DNA of 64,000 bases from Sphaerisporangium sp. GTDB taxonomy: Bacteria > Actinomycetota > Actinomycetes > Streptosporangiales > Streptosporangiaceae. This document shows, in pieces, positions 20,087 to 29,291 of this stretch. Within the stretch, counting starts at the first letter, position 1, and the number at the start of each line of letters is the position of its first letter. Made by a program: the position numbers and the translations under genes. Location: the NCBI GenBank assembly GCA_025964675.1, contig JAOPYI010000044.1:1-64000 (forward strand). Direction: 5' to 3'. A model generated the notes under the pieces. The model did not search any database, had not been told where the DNA came from, and saw only the letters and a list, made by a program, of their open reading frames with translations.

Positions 20087-20782
20087 GTGCAGCCGGGCCC
20101 TCCCATATGGATCACGGCTCTGGTGGCGCTGGCCGCCCTGGGCGTGGTCGTCTACCGCCCGTCCTGGCACATCTCCAGGGGCCTGATCACGGTGGCGCAC
20201 GAGGGAGGCCACGCGCTCGTGGCCCTGCTCACCCGGCGCAAGCTCCAGGGCATCCGCCTGCACTCCGACACCTCCGGCGTCACGCTCACCCGAGGACGGC
20301 CGACGGGCCCCGGCATGATCTTCACGGCCGCCGCCGGGTACGTCGCCCCCTCGCTGCTCGGGCTGGGCGCCGCCTGGCTCACCGCCGCCGGATACATCAC
20401 GATCCTCCTGTGGACGGTCCTGGTGCTGCTCGCCTGCATGCTGCTGATGATCCGCAACGTGTTCGGCGTGGTGGCGCTGCTCACCATCGGTGGCGCGGTC
20501 TTCGGGCTGTCCTGGTTCGCCCCGCCCGACGTGCAGGCCGTGGGCGCGCAGCTGGCCGCCTGGTTCCTGCTCATCGGGGGCATACGGCCGATCCTCGAGC
20601 TGCGGCACAAGCGCCGTCGCGGCAGGGCGCCCGACTCCGACGCCGACCAGCTCGCCCGGCTGACGCCGTTCCCTGGCGGGCTCTTCGTCTTCCTTTTCCT
20701 GCTGATCTCGGCCGCGACCCTGGTCATCGGCGCCTACCTGCTCACCCCGATCAGCCTGATGAACCGCCTGAACGGCCTGTGA
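20087..20782 (+). CDS. M50B-like membrane metalloprotease
   Basis: A 231-residue membrane protein with about six helices. The zinc motif HEGGH in LITVAHEGGHALVALLTRR matches HExxH of the M50B family (peptidase_M50B-like), and GYVAPSLLGLGAAWL supplies the following helix. The usual role is cleavage of membrane proteins inside the bilayer. A GTG at 20087 is the first ordinary start codon but has no ribosome-binding site; an in-frame CTG at 20048 lies 6 bases after GGAGG (20037-20041) and would add 13 residues (LQTLSGLWARLIT). No partner anti-sigma gene lies nearby; the kinase gene follows 75 bases downstream. Confidence 0.85.
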   Translation: MQPGPPIWITALVALAALGVVVYRPSWHISRGLITVAHEGGHALVALLTRRKLQGIRLHSDTSGVTLTRGRPTGPGMIFTAAAGYVAPSLLGLGAAWLTAAGYITILLWTVLVLLACMLLMIRNVFGVVALLTIGGAVFGLSWFAPPDVQAVGAQLAAWFLLIGGIRPILELRHKRRRGRAPDSDADQLARLTPFPGGLFVFLFLLISAATLVIGAYLLTPISLMNRLNGL

Positions 20783-20857
20783 CCCGGCCGGGATCGTCGC
20801 CGGTTCGCCCGCTCACGCCACGCGTCCTCGCACTAGGATCTTCGTCGACGGGGACGT

Positions 20858-22423
20858 ATGGGGAGATTCACGGTGCAATCACTCGACGAGGCTCCCGGCT
20901 ACCGCATCCTTGGACAGGCGGGGCAGGGGGGCTTCGCCATCGTCTACCGCGCCCAGCAGGAGCTTCTGGACCGCGTGGTGGCGCTCAAGGTTTTGTCGGT
21001 GGACCGGGTCGACCAGGGCACGATGCGCAGGTTCCAGCGGGAGCTACGGCTCACGAGCCGCCTGACCGGCCATCCCAACGTGGTGACCGTGTTGGACACG
21101 GGGTTCACGCGGGCCGGCAGGCCGTACATCGCGATGGACTTCTTCGAGGCGGGGTCCCTGCGCGAGCGGCTCGACCGCGAGGGCCCCTTCCCGGTGCCCG
21201 ACCTGCTGCGGATCGGCGTGAAGATGGCGGGGGCGCTCGCGGCCGTACACGCGGCGGGGGTGCTCCACGGTGACCTGAAGCCGCAGAACATCCTGGTCTC
21301 GCGGTACGGCGAGCCCGCACTGGCCGACTTCGGCATCGCCAGGGTCGTCGACTCAGCGGAGGCGTCGGCCATGGGGCAGGCGTTCACGCCAATGCACGCC
21401 GCCCCGGAGGTCCTCAACGGGAAGCCGCACAGCGCGGCCTCCGACGTCTACTCCCTCGGCTCGACGCTCTACCACCTGCTCGCGGGCCGACCGGCCTTCC
21501 ACAGCCCCGCTGACCCGTCGATCGCCTCGCTTATGCTCCGCGTCCTGAGCCACGACCCTTCGCCCATCACCCGCCCCGGCGTCCCGGCCGCCGTCAGCCA
21601 GGCCATCGTCAGGGCCATGGCCAAACGGCCGGAGGACAGGTACGCCGGAGCCGTCGACCTCGCGTCCCGCTTCCAGCGGATCCAACGCGACCTGGGTCTC
21701 CCCGTGACCGACCTCGTCGGCGCCGACCCACACCCCACACTCGCCCCCGACTCGAGGCTTCCACCGCCCCTCAACCCGGCGTCCGCACCGCTACCGGGCC
21801 CGGAGCGGCGCCCCTACGCCGTTCACGAGCAGCCGCCCGGCGACCAGCGGGAACGATCGCCCCATCCCACGCCCGCCCACGCGCCGTACGGCGAGGAGCC
21901 GTCCCGTCGGCGGGCGGCGGCCTCGCGCCCACGGGCTCGTCTGATCGCCGGTCTGGTCATCGGGGGGCTGGTCGTCTCGGGGGTCGGCATAGGTGCCTTC
22001 CTCGTCTCCCGGCCGGATACGGCTGTCACGGTTGCGGGCCCGTCCAGTACGGCGGGGGCCGCGCCCGGCAGGCCGTCCCCCGGTGACAAGGGTGGCGCCC
22101 GTAAGACACCCGCCATCGACCAGAGCGTGATCGCCGGTCTCCGGCCACGTCGCCTGTCGGTGGCCGCCGACCAGGGTTCGCACGTGACACTGCGATGGGT
22201 GCTTCCCGAGGGCGCGAAGACGTACCCTCTGGTACTGCAGCAGGAGCCCGTGGTCAGCGCGGCGCTGACCCCGCTGGACCGGGCCGCGACCTCGGCCAGG
22301 GTGTTCGACCTGGACCCCGGCCAGGGGTACTGCTTCCGCGTGGGCGTGGCGCTCAGCATCGGCACGGCCTCCAACGTGGCCTGGTCGACCCCCCGCTGCA
22401 TCAGGGGCGCGGTCACCCACTGA
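20858..22423 (+). CDS. Membrane Ser/Thr protein kinase with C-terminal FN3-like domain
   Basis: A 521-residue PknB-type kinase. The kinase domain spans about residues 13-280: glycine loop GQAGQGGF (19-26), ATP Lys44 in VALKVL, catalytic loop HGDLKPQN (137-144, Asp139), DFG 157-159 and APE 182-184. HGD in place of HRD makes it a non-RD kinase, so activation-loop phosphorylation may not be needed. A Pro-rich linker, one membrane helix (about 362-383) and an extracellular domain of about 90 residues ending in GQGYCFRVGVALSIG...W, which looks like fibronectin type III, follow. GTG at 20873 has a better Shine-Dalgarno (GGGGAG) than ATG at 20858 and may be the real start. It converges on the transglutaminase gene with an 11-base overlap. 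Confidence 0.9.
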   Translation: MGRFTVQSLDEAPGYRILGQAGQGGFAIVYRAQQELLDRVVALKVLSVDRVDQGTMRRFQRELRLTSRLTGHPNVVTVLDTGFTRAGRPYIAMDFFEAGSLRERLDREGPFPVPDLLRIGVKMAGALAAVHAAGVLHGDLKPQNILVSRYGEPALADFGIARVVDSAEASAMGQAFTPMHAAPEVLNGKPHSAASDVYSLGSTLYHLLAGRPAFHSPADPSIASLMLRVLSHDPSPITRPGVPAAVSQAIVRAMAKRPEDRYAGAVDLASRFQRIQRDLGLPVTDLVGADPHPTLAPDSRLPPPLNPASAPLPGPERRPYAVHEQPPGDQRERSPHPTPAHAPYGEEPSRRRAAASRPRARLIAGLVIGGLVVSGVGIGAFLVSRPDTAVTVAGPSSTAGAAPGRPSPGDKGGARKTPAIDQSVIAGLRPRRLSVAADQGSHVTLRWVLPEGAKTYPLVLQQEPVVSAALTPLDRAATSARVFDLDPGQGYCFRVGVALSIGTASNVAWSTPRCIRGAVTH

Positions 22424-24590
22424 AGGAGGGGGACCGAGGCTGGTTCCTGAAGGCCGGGCGGGGCCGGAGCGACCGAGGATCCAGGCGGCGGGCGACACGG
22501 CGGAGACGTGGCGTGCCCCGCCGCAGGAGCGTGCCGACCGCGTCGGAATGACGCCATGCCTCGTCGGCAACGTCCGGGCCGACATCCAGTCCGGCGAACT
22601 CCACATAGTTCACCAGCTCGGCCAGCGGCCGGATATGAGGTGATACTTCGGACCCGGCCTCGGCGGCGGCCCTGTCCGAGACCTCCGAGGCCGTCAGCGA
22701 GGTGTCCCCCGCCAACCCGAGGTCCTCCCGGACCTGACGCCAAGCGCCCATGACCCGTTCACCCGGATCGCCGCGACGGCGGCGCCGTCTCCGGAGCACC
22801 GGCACGACGGCGGCGGCGAGCACGTACACAAGGACCACGGCGCCAAGGGCGCTCGAAGCCAGCACCGCGATCGACGGCCCCGGCGATCGCGCGGCCCCGT
22901 CTCCGGCGTCGGTAGCGGGGGTGGCGGAGGGCTTGGGCTTCGTGGCCGTGGCGCCACCGATCTGCTCGGCGAGCTGCGCGCGCTCCTTGACGGCCGTGCT
23001 GACGACGTCCTGCTGGGCCTGCGAGCCGCTCCGCTCGGGGGTCGGGTCGAACGCGGTCCAGCCGAGGTCCCTGAACTGGATCTCCGGCCAGGCCAGCACG
23101 TCTCCCGAGAGCACCTGGAAGGCTCCGTCCCTCGGCGTCCCCGGACGGAAGCCCACCACGACCCTGCTCGGCAGCCCCAGCGTACGGGCGAGCAGCGCGA
23201 AGGAGCAGGCGAACTGCTCGGAGGTGCCCCGATGCGTGGAGCGAAGGAAGTACTCCAGCACGGCCAGGGAGTGCCCGGGCGGGGAGTTCACGTCGTACCT
23301 CTCGCTGGTGCGCAGGTAGTGCTCCAGCAGCGAGGCCTGCTGGTACGGCGAGCCGGCCTTCCTCGTCACCCGCTGCGCGAGCGACCGGAAGACCCCGATC
23401 TTCGGCGGCAGGGCGGGCGGAGGTCCGGCGGAGACCGCCTCCCGCAGCTCGGTCGCCGCCGGGCGGGGCACGTACGAGGTGACCCGGTAGGACCTGCCGG
23501 ACGTACCCCGGGCCGTGGCGAGCAGCGAGCCCGACCCGTCCACCGCTACCCCGATGCCGGACACCGCGGCAGGGCGGTCGGCCGCGGGCAGCCAGTTCCC
23601 CGGGAGCCCCTCCAGCGTCACCGTCTGCTCCACGGTTTCGTACCGGCCGTGGTACGGCCCGGACGGCACCCGCCCGCCCGTCGGCTGAAACCGCGCCGAG
23701 GACGACCAGCGCACCCCGTCGTACTGGTCCAGCACGGCCAGCCGCCAGTACTCGGCATGGGACGCCTTCACCGTGAACAGCGGCGTCGTCGGCACCTGAA
23801 GCCACGCCGAGACCCGGTCGAGCGGGCTGACGCCGTCGAACCGCACCGCGGCCGGCTGGTCGATCAGCGTTCTGGGGTCGTACGGCTCCCGTGCGATGGG
23901 CAGCAGCGGGGCCACGAGCACCCCCGCCAGGCCCAGCACCACCGCCACCGGCACGCCCGCGAGCAGCCACACCCCGCCCCGTCCCGCCCGTACGACCACG
24001 AGCGCCGCGACCAGTGCCAGAAGCAGCCCCGCCACGGAGGTGTTCGATCCGGGCCCGTCCACGCCGAACGGCAGGGCGACGGCGAAGACCGCCAGCGCTG
24101 GTAGTCCGGGGACCGCACGGGCTCGGGCACGGGAGCGCAGGACCAGCTCGGCGCCCGCGAGTGCCGCGAGCCACACCAGGAGATGGACGGCCACGAGCAG
24201 CCGCGGCTCCCCCGGCGCGGGGAGGATCGTGGTCAGCAGGGCTCGCCAGGAGTTCAACAGGCCGCCTGCGGTCCCGGACAATGTGGCGCGGGACGGCAGG
24301 AACCCGCCCAGCGCGGTCGCGTGGAACAGCGTCGCGGACACGATCAGCAGCCAAACCACGGCGTGCACGAGGAGGGAAAGCCACAGAGGGCGGTTCCTCG
24401 CCAGCACGGACAGCAGGACCGGCACGACGGCCGCCACCGCGACGACCCGTAGCAGATCGGCCGGGGCGAACACCCGCTGGAACCCCCACCCCGCGACCCC
24501 GGCCAGCCCCCCGACCAGCGCCAACCCGGCGACACCACTCCACCCCAGCTCCAGCCGCCCCACCCCCGAGGGACTCACCGGACCGCTCAC
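22413..24590 (-). CDS. Membrane transglutaminase-like protein, catalytic His replaced
   Basis: A 725-residue membrane protein: a cluster of N-terminal helices (to about 260), an extracytoplasmic region, a transglutaminase-like domain (about 430-530), then a helix (VLASSALGAVVLVYVLAAAVV) and a cytoplasmic tail with DUF4129-like sequence. The papain-like core is SEQFACSFALLARTLGLPSRV (Cys near 461) and ending WTAFDPTPE with the Asp. The usual catalytic His, found in HAWPE, is Leu here (DVLAWPEIQF near 497). GTG at 24590 overlaps the DUF58 stop (GTGA) and has GGGAG upstream; the longer frame is rejected. Last gene of the FN3-MoxR-DUF58 operon. This triad is a known conserved set in actinobacteria whose role remains unclear. 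Confidence 0.88.
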   Translation of the reverse strand: MSGPVSPSGVGRLELGWSGVAGLALVGGLAGVAGWGFQRVFAPADLLRVVAVAAVVPVLLSVLARNRPLWLSLLVHAVVWLLIVSATLFHATALGGFLPSRATLSGTAGGLLNSWRALLTTILPAPGEPRLLVAVHLLVWLAALAGAELVLRSRARARAVPGLPALAVFAVALPFGVDGPGSNTSVAGLLLALVAALVVVRAGRGGVWLLAGVPVAVVLGLAGVLVAPLLPIAREPYDPRTLIDQPAAVRFDGVSPLDRVSAWLQVPTTPLFTVKASHAEYWRLAVLDQYDGVRWSSSARFQPTGGRVPSGPYHGRYETVEQTVTLEGLPGNWLPAADRPAAVSGIGVAVDGSGSLLATARGTSGRSYRVTSYVPRPAATELREAVSAGPPPALPPKIGVFRSLAQRVTRKAGSPYQQASLLEHYLRTSERYDVNSPPGHSLAVLEYFLRSTHRGTSEQFACSFALLARTLGLPSRVVVGFRPGTPRDGAFQVLSGDVLAWPEIQFRDLGWTAFDPTPERSGSQAQQDVVSTAVKERAQLAEQIGGATATKPKPSATPATDAGDGAARSPGPSIAVLASSALGAVVLVYVLAAAVVPVLRRRRRRRGDPGERVMGAWRQVREDLGLAGDTSLTASEVSDRAAAEAGSEVSPHIRPLAELVNYVEFAGLDVGPDVADEAWRHSDAVGTLLRRGTPRLRRVARRLDPRSLRPRPAFRNQPRSPSFSG

Positions 24591-25705
24591 CGGACCACTC
24601 CCGCCCAGGTGGTGGCGAGTGTCTCCAGATCGGGCACGTCGACGACCGTGACGCCCGGCGCGGAGACCGGACCGCCGGCGGGCGCGATACGCAGGCACAC
24701 CGTACGGTCGTGGCGGCGGCGAACGGCGGCGACCCTGTCCACGGCGCCGGAGTCACCGCTCACGACGACCAGCGAGCCCCCCGGGCGTACGGGACGCACG
24801 GGATCGGCGGCGGGGTCGGCGCAGAGCCGTGCGACGGCGAGCCCGTCCAGCGCGACCTCGGCGTCACCGGTACCGCCTTTGAGGTCCAGCAAGGTGCGCT
24901 CCCCGGTGACCACCCGCACGGGGAACCCGGCCCGCGCCGCGCCCACGGCGACCGAGGCGGCCGCGTCGACCGCCAGCTCGAAGTCGGAAGATTCATACGA
25001 AGAGGCACGGTTGTCGAGCGCGACCGTCGTCAGGGGCAGGCTGGCGTCGACGAGCCTGCGTACCATCAAGGTGCCGGTGCGCGCGCTGGACCGCCAGTGG
25101 ACATGCCGGAGGTCGTCGCCCACGACGTACTCGCGCAGGGTGTGGAAGGTCGCGGTACCACTGGGAGCGCGGTCGCTGCTCGGCCCGTCCAGGTGGTGGG
25201 CCCGTCCGGACGGCAGCACCGCGAGCGGCACGGTGCGCGGCCGGACCAGCAGGACGACCGCCTCGCCGTACTCGGCCACGTTGCGGGTCAGGCCAAGGGG
25301 ATCCTCCCGGACCAAGGCGAGCGGCCCGACCCCGATCTCACCACGCGCGTCCGTAGGCAGAGAGTACGACACGACCCGGGTCGCGCCGGGGCGCAGACGG
25401 GGCACGTCGACAGTGTGGTCCGCCGCGCCGACGCGGTCGCGGGCCCGCAACCCGGCCAGACCCCGTCGCCCCTGGTTGTGCACGTGCAGCACGGCCACCG
25501 CCGCCTCGCCGCGCGCCACCTTCAACGGGGTGACCTCCCGGCGGATCTCCAGCCTGGCCTGCGGCAGCGTCCACAGCAGAGCCCCGATGAGGCCGATCAC
25601 GCCGCCGGAGGCGAGCACGACGGGCTCGGGGTAGCCGAGCCCGAAAGCCAGCGCGTAGAGAACCACCGAGCCCACCAGGACTCCTTGGCCCAGCCGAGTC
25701 AGCAC
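24587..25705 (-). CDS. DUF58 domain protein (VWA-like), MoxR operon partner
   Basis: A 372-residue protein with two N-terminal membrane helices (about 5-46), a beta-rich middle, and the DUF58 signature REYVVGDDLRHVHWRSSAR at 191-209 before a VWA-like alpha/beta tail (TTVALDNR...VVVSGDSGAVDRV). DUF58 proteins are usual partners of MoxR ATPases, thought to be remodelled or matured by them. GTG at 25705 lies 4 bases after the MoxR stop; the stop overlaps the transglutaminase start by GTGA, so the set is translationally coupled. Confidence 0.9.
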   Translation of the reverse strand: MLTRLGQGVLVGSVVLYALAFGLGYPEPVVLASGGVIGLIGALLWTLPQARLEIRREVTPLKVARGEAAVAVLHVHNQGRRGLAGLRARDRVGAADHTVDVPRLRPGATRVVSYSLPTDARGEIGVGPLALVREDPLGLTRNVAEYGEAVVLLVRPRTVPLAVLPSGRAHHLDGPSSDRAPSGTATFHTLREYVVGDDLRHVHWRSSARTGTLMVRRLVDASLPLTTVALDNRASSYESSDFELAVDAAASVAVGAARAGFPVRVVTGERTLLDLKGGTGDAEVALDGLAVARLCADPAADPVRPVRPGGSLVVVSGDSGAVDRVAAVRRRHDRTVCLRIAPAGGPVSAPGVTVVDVPDLETLATTWAGVVR

Positions 25706-25709
25706 GGCG

Positions 25710-27023
25710 TCAAACCACGGTTAGCGCCTGAGGGCCGGGCGTGCCCGCCAGGGTCTCGGCGACGACGGCGGCGGCGGTGCGGTCGCGCAGCTCGGCCTCG
25801 GGGGTGAGGATGAGCCGGTGGGCGAGCACGGGAGCGGCCAGCGCCTTGATGTCCTCGGGGATCACGAAGTGCCGCCCGGCAGCCGCGGCCCTGACCTTGC
25901 AGGCGCGAAGCAGCGCCAGGCTCGCCCGGGGGCTCGCGCCCAGCCGGACCTCGGGCGACCGCCTCGTACCGCTGACCACGGCCACGACATAGTCGTAGAT
26001 CGGGTCGGCGACGTGGATGCGAGTGGCGAAGTCGATCATCCCGGCGATGTCGGAGGCCCGCGCGATCAGGGGCAGGCGCTCGACCTGGGGCCCCGTGGGC
26101 ATGCCCTTGAGCACCTCGACCTCCGACGCGTGGTCGGGATACCCCACGGACACGCACATGAGGAAGCGGTCGAGCTGCGCCTCCGGCAGAGGGTAGGTGC
26201 CGTCCATGTCCACCGGGTTCTGGGTGGCGAGGACCAGGAAGGGGCGGGGCACCGGGTGGGGCTCGGCGTCGACCGTGACGCGCCGCTCCTCCATGACCTC
26301 CAGCAGCGCCGCCTGGGTCTTGGGCGAGGCACGGTTGATCTCGTCGGCCAAGACGATGTTGGCGAACACCGGCCCCTGGTGGAACTCGAACCGCTGGCTC
26401 AACTGGTTGAAGATCGACACACCGGTGATGTCGGAGGGGAGCAGGTCGGGGGTGAACTGGATCCTGCGCAGCTCGGCCTCGATGCTCGCCGCCAGGCTCC
26501 GGGCCAGCGTGGTCTTGCCCGTTCCCGGCACGTCCTCGATGAGCAGGTGCCCCTCGGAGAACAGGCAGACCAGCGCCAGCTCGATCGTCTCCCTCTTGCC
26601 GCGGATCACCTGCTCGACGTTTCCGGCGAGCGCGTGAAAACGCTGCTGAAACTGCACCGCGAGAGCCGCCACATCCCCGTGCCCCGCACCCACGCGGGCA
26701 CCGTTCAGCTCCCCAGCGGGCGCAACAGGGGCGGCCTTGTACTGGATCGCCCCGTAGTGTCCGCCGCCATACGCGGAACCGCCTGGCTCGGCGCTCGGCT
26801 GCTCCGCGGCCTTGTACTGCCCGGTGTCGTGTGGCGCGGCACCGTAGGCGGGGTCGGAGCCGGTCGAGTCGGTGGCGGTGTAGACGGTCTGGTCGGTGGT
26901 GGTGTGCTCGGTGTCGGCGTACCGCCTGCCGGTGTACGGCTGGGCGGTGTACCGAGGGTCGTCATACTGCTGCTGACCGCTGACGTTGTGCTGCGGGTTG
27001 CTTTGGTGCGGACTGTGCTTCAC
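25710..27023 (-). CDS. MoxR-type AAA+ ATPase with long disordered N-terminal extension
   Basis: A 437-residue AAA+ ATPase. The ATPase core begins at about residue 118: Walker A GTGKT 167-171, RIQFTPDLLPSDITG, Walker B NIVLADEINRASPKTQAALLEVMEE, sensor ATQNPVDMDGTYPLPEAQLDRF and a C-terminal lid, all hallmarks of MoxR. The first 115 residues are a low-complexity Tyr/Thr/Gln/Ala-rich segment (several QYKAA and YTA-like units) absent from usual MoxR proteins, likely disordered. Likely acts as a chaperone for the DUF58 and transglutaminase partners. GTG at 27023 follows CAGGGGG and lies 15 bases from the FN3 gene stop. Confidence 0.92.
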   Translation of the reverse strand: MKHSPHQSNPQHNVSGQQQYDDPRYTAQPYTGRRYADTEHTTTDQTVYTATDSTGSDPAYGAAPHDTGQYKAAEQPSAEPGGSAYGGGHYGAIQYKAAPVAPAGELNGARVGAGHGDVAALAVQFQQRFHALAGNVEQVIRGKRETIELALVCLFSEGHLLIEDVPGTGKTTLARSLAASIEAELRRIQFTPDLLPSDITGVSIFNQLSQRFEFHQGPVFANIVLADEINRASPKTQAALLEVMEERRVTVDAEPHPVPRPFLVLATQNPVDMDGTYPLPEAQLDRFLMCVSVGYPDHASEVEVLKGMPTGPQVERLPLIARASDIAGMIDFATRIHVADPIYDYVVAVVSGTRRSPEVRLGASPRASLALLRACKVRAAAAGRHFVIPEDIKALAAPVLAHRLILTPEAELRDRTAAAVVAETLAGTPGPQALTVV

Positions 27024-27038
27024 GACGTGGCCCCCTGA

Positions 27039-29162
27039 TCAGTCGTCGCATTGGAACAAAGGCGCGGCGGGGAAGCCGCCGCGCGGAGTCTTCATCAGCG
27101 TGTCGCTCAGATAGCCGACCCCGCCGTTCCACTCGATCCGATCCCAGGTGTCACTGGTCTCCTGTGACTCGGCCTCCGTGACCGAATCCCCCTTGAGCTG
27201 GCAGATCACAGTGATCGAGATGTACTGTCCCTGCGGGATGGAGCCGACTTTGCCCGTCTTGCTGGTGCCGGGCCTGATGATCGTGTCGGTCTGGTTGTTG
27301 TTGGCGTTCTGGTACGCCTGGCGGGGATAGGCGAGGTCGGCCGTGGCAGACGCCGTGCTCTGGCCCTCACCCGCGGCGTTCTTCGCCTTCAGGACGAAGT
27401 CGTACTTCTGGGTGTTCTTCAGGCCCTCCGCGCTGAACGAGGTGCCCTGGATGGCGTCGGCGGTGGCGGCACCCGACAGGGCGTAGGTGACCGTGGAGCC
27501 CTTCGCGTTCTCCGGCGCTCCCCATGACAGGTCGGCGCCGTGGTTCTTCGGCTTCGCCTGGAAGCTCGCGGGAGCCGCCGGGGCGACACACGGCTTGGCC
27601 GCCCCGCTCGGTTCGGACGACACCTCGCCACCCCGCCAGTGCGCCACAACGGTGAACCGGTATTCCTTGGCGCAGTCTCCACCGGTGACCTCGAACTGGA
27701 AGGGCCCTTCACCGCTGACACGCGCCGGGCTGATCTGCCCGCCCGCCGGGGAACCGGTCAGCGTGTAGTGATCGACCGTGCCCGCCGCCGACGGAGAGAA
27801 GGTGACGTCGATCCTCCCTGGGCCGGACCGGACGCTCACCGATCCGGGCGCCGAGGGTCCGGGTGTCGCCGTACGGCTCCTGCTCGGCGTGGGCGAGGCC
27901 TCAGGCGGCACCGTGTCATGGGTGCCGGTCGGGCCGGCGCTCGGCTCCCCGGACGCGGGTGGGGCCGAAGGGGTGCTCCGGTCACCCGTGGGGGGCGTGC
28001 TCGGCGTCAGCTCGGGCCTGGGCGTGCGGCTGGGGCCGGGGACGTTGGGGTCGTCCTTCTGGACGCGGTGCTCGCGACCCTCGGGGTCGATCACGACGGC
28101 CCCGTCACCGTTCTGGTCGTCGGCCCAGAGGAGCCCGTCCCTGACGAAGACGTCGAACGACCCCGGGCGCGCGGTGACCGGGATGGGCTTCAGGAAGGTC
28201 TTCGCCGCCGCGTCCCACACGATCAGCCGCCCGGTGCGCGTGTCGGGGACGTAGACCCGGCTGCCCAGCACCTGCGGCACGCCGAGCCCGGACGGGTCGT
28301 CGACGACCTGGGAGAGCTTGGTCTGGGATATCTGCCCGGAGGCGGTGTCGAGCAGAAGGAGCAACCCCTCGGACCCGGGCACGAGGAGCGGCACGGTGGG
28401 GCCGTCGGTGTGCGCGGGAGACAGCACTCCGCCGTGCCCGGCGCCGGTCACCGCCTTGGGAAGCTCGAATCGCGACCGGGTGCCGTCCGCGCCGATCGCG
28501 AGGGCACTGGAGGCCCGGGTGTCGGTGACCACCGGCACGCCGCCGGCGACGGTGAGGACGAGCGGGTCACCGGCCTCGCCCACGGCGACCTCCTGCCCCT
28601 TGAGCCCCTCACGCACCGGCACGGCACGTCCGCTCGCGGGTACGGGAACCCACAGCCTGCTGCCACCGTCGACGGCCGAGCGGCCGAGCGGCCGGGGCAA
28701 CGCGATGGGCGCGCCGACGGCATTGAGGGTGGCGGGGTCGATGCGCTGCACGCTTCCCTCGGGGTCGACCGCGTAGGCGGCGTGCCCTGCCACGACCAGC
28801 TGGAGGTGAGCGGCCTGGAAGTCGCGGGTCTGCACGACGGTGAGCTGGCTCGGCTCGATCCGGCTGACCACACCGGTCGCCTGGTCGACCAGAAGGACGG
28901 TGGCGCCATCCTGCACGACCTTGAGATGGCTGCCGGGCTTGGCGACGTTCTCGATGCGGCCGTCGACCTTGCCGGACAGGCCGTTGGCGTGCACGACCGT
29001 GCCCTTGCCGGAACTCCACAGCCAGGCTCCGACGTCGGCGAGCGTGGGGCTCGCGCTGGACACGCCGACGCCGACGACGGCGGCCGTGACACCGAGCACG
29101 CCGACGACAGCCGCCGCGATCACTGCCGTCAGACGGTCACCCCGCGGCATTGGGACCTTCAC
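27039..29162 (-). CDS. Membrane-anchored protein with propeller-like and fibronectin type III domains
   Basis: A 707-residue protein, first of the MoxR operon. After a short basic N-terminus lies one membrane helix (about 12-35), then an extracytoplasmic domain (about 50-350) built of recurrent beta units such as VDQATGVV..IEP and TASGQISQ that suggests a propeller. A Pro/Ser/Thr-rich linker, two fibronectin type III domains (about 430-520 and 525-615) and a C-terminal region (SIPQGQYISITV...WDRIEWNGGVGYLSD) that looks SH3-like follow. Adhesion or scaffold role outside the cell is inferred. I prefer GTG at 29162 with GGGGAG seven bases before it; ATG at 29186 is in frame. Confidence 0.82.
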   Translation of the reverse strand: MKVPMPRGDRLTAVIAAAVVGVLGVTAAVVGVGVSSASPTLADVGAWLWSSGKGTVVHANGLSGKVDGRIENVAKPGSHLKVVQDGATVLLVDQATGVVSRIEPSQLTVVQTRDFQAAHLQLVVAGHAAYAVDPEGSVQRIDPATLNAVGAPIALPRPLGRSAVDGGSRLWVPVPASGRAVPVREGLKGQEVAVGEAGDPLVLTVAGGVPVVTDTRASSALAIGADGTRSRFELPKAVTGAGHGGVLSPAHTDGPTVPLLVPGSEGLLLLLDTASGQISQTKLSQVVDDPSGLGVPQVLGSRVYVPDTRTGRLIVWDAAAKTFLKPIPVTARPGSFDVFVRDGLLWADDQNGDGAVVIDPEGREHRVQKDDPNVPGPSRTPRPELTPSTPPTGDRSTPSAPPASGEPSAGPTGTHDTVPPEASPTPSRSRTATPGPSAPGSVSVRSGPGRIDVTFSPSAAGTVDHYTLTGSPAGGQISPARVSGEGPFQFEVTGGDCAKEYRFTVVAHWRGGEVSSEPSGAAKPCVAPAAPASFQAKPKNHGADLSWGAPENAKGSTVTYALSGAATADAIQGTSFSAEGLKNTQKYDFVLKAKNAAGEGQSTASATADLAYPRQAYQNANNNQTDTIIRPGTSKTGKVGSIPQGQYISITVICQLKGDSVTEAESQETSDTWDRIEWNGGVGYLSDTLMKTPRGGFPAAPLFQCDD

Positions 29163-29198
29163 CCCGTGACTCCCCTTTGCCCTCATTTACGGTGGATC

Positions 29199-29225
29199 AC
29201 CCTAGCGTGCCGTACCTCGTACCAA
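29199..29225 (-). promoter_or_regulatory. Possible promoter of the FN3-MoxR-DUF58-transglutaminase operon
   Basis: On the minus strand TTGGTA and TAGGGT are 15 bases apart, short of the optimum but the best hexamer pair in the 105-base gap before the operon. Confidence 0.35.
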
Positions 29226-29291
29226 GCCGAATCGGTTGAGCCCATTCGCACCAACAGCCCCTGGCTTACCAAAGTTCCCCTGAGGGCCCAT

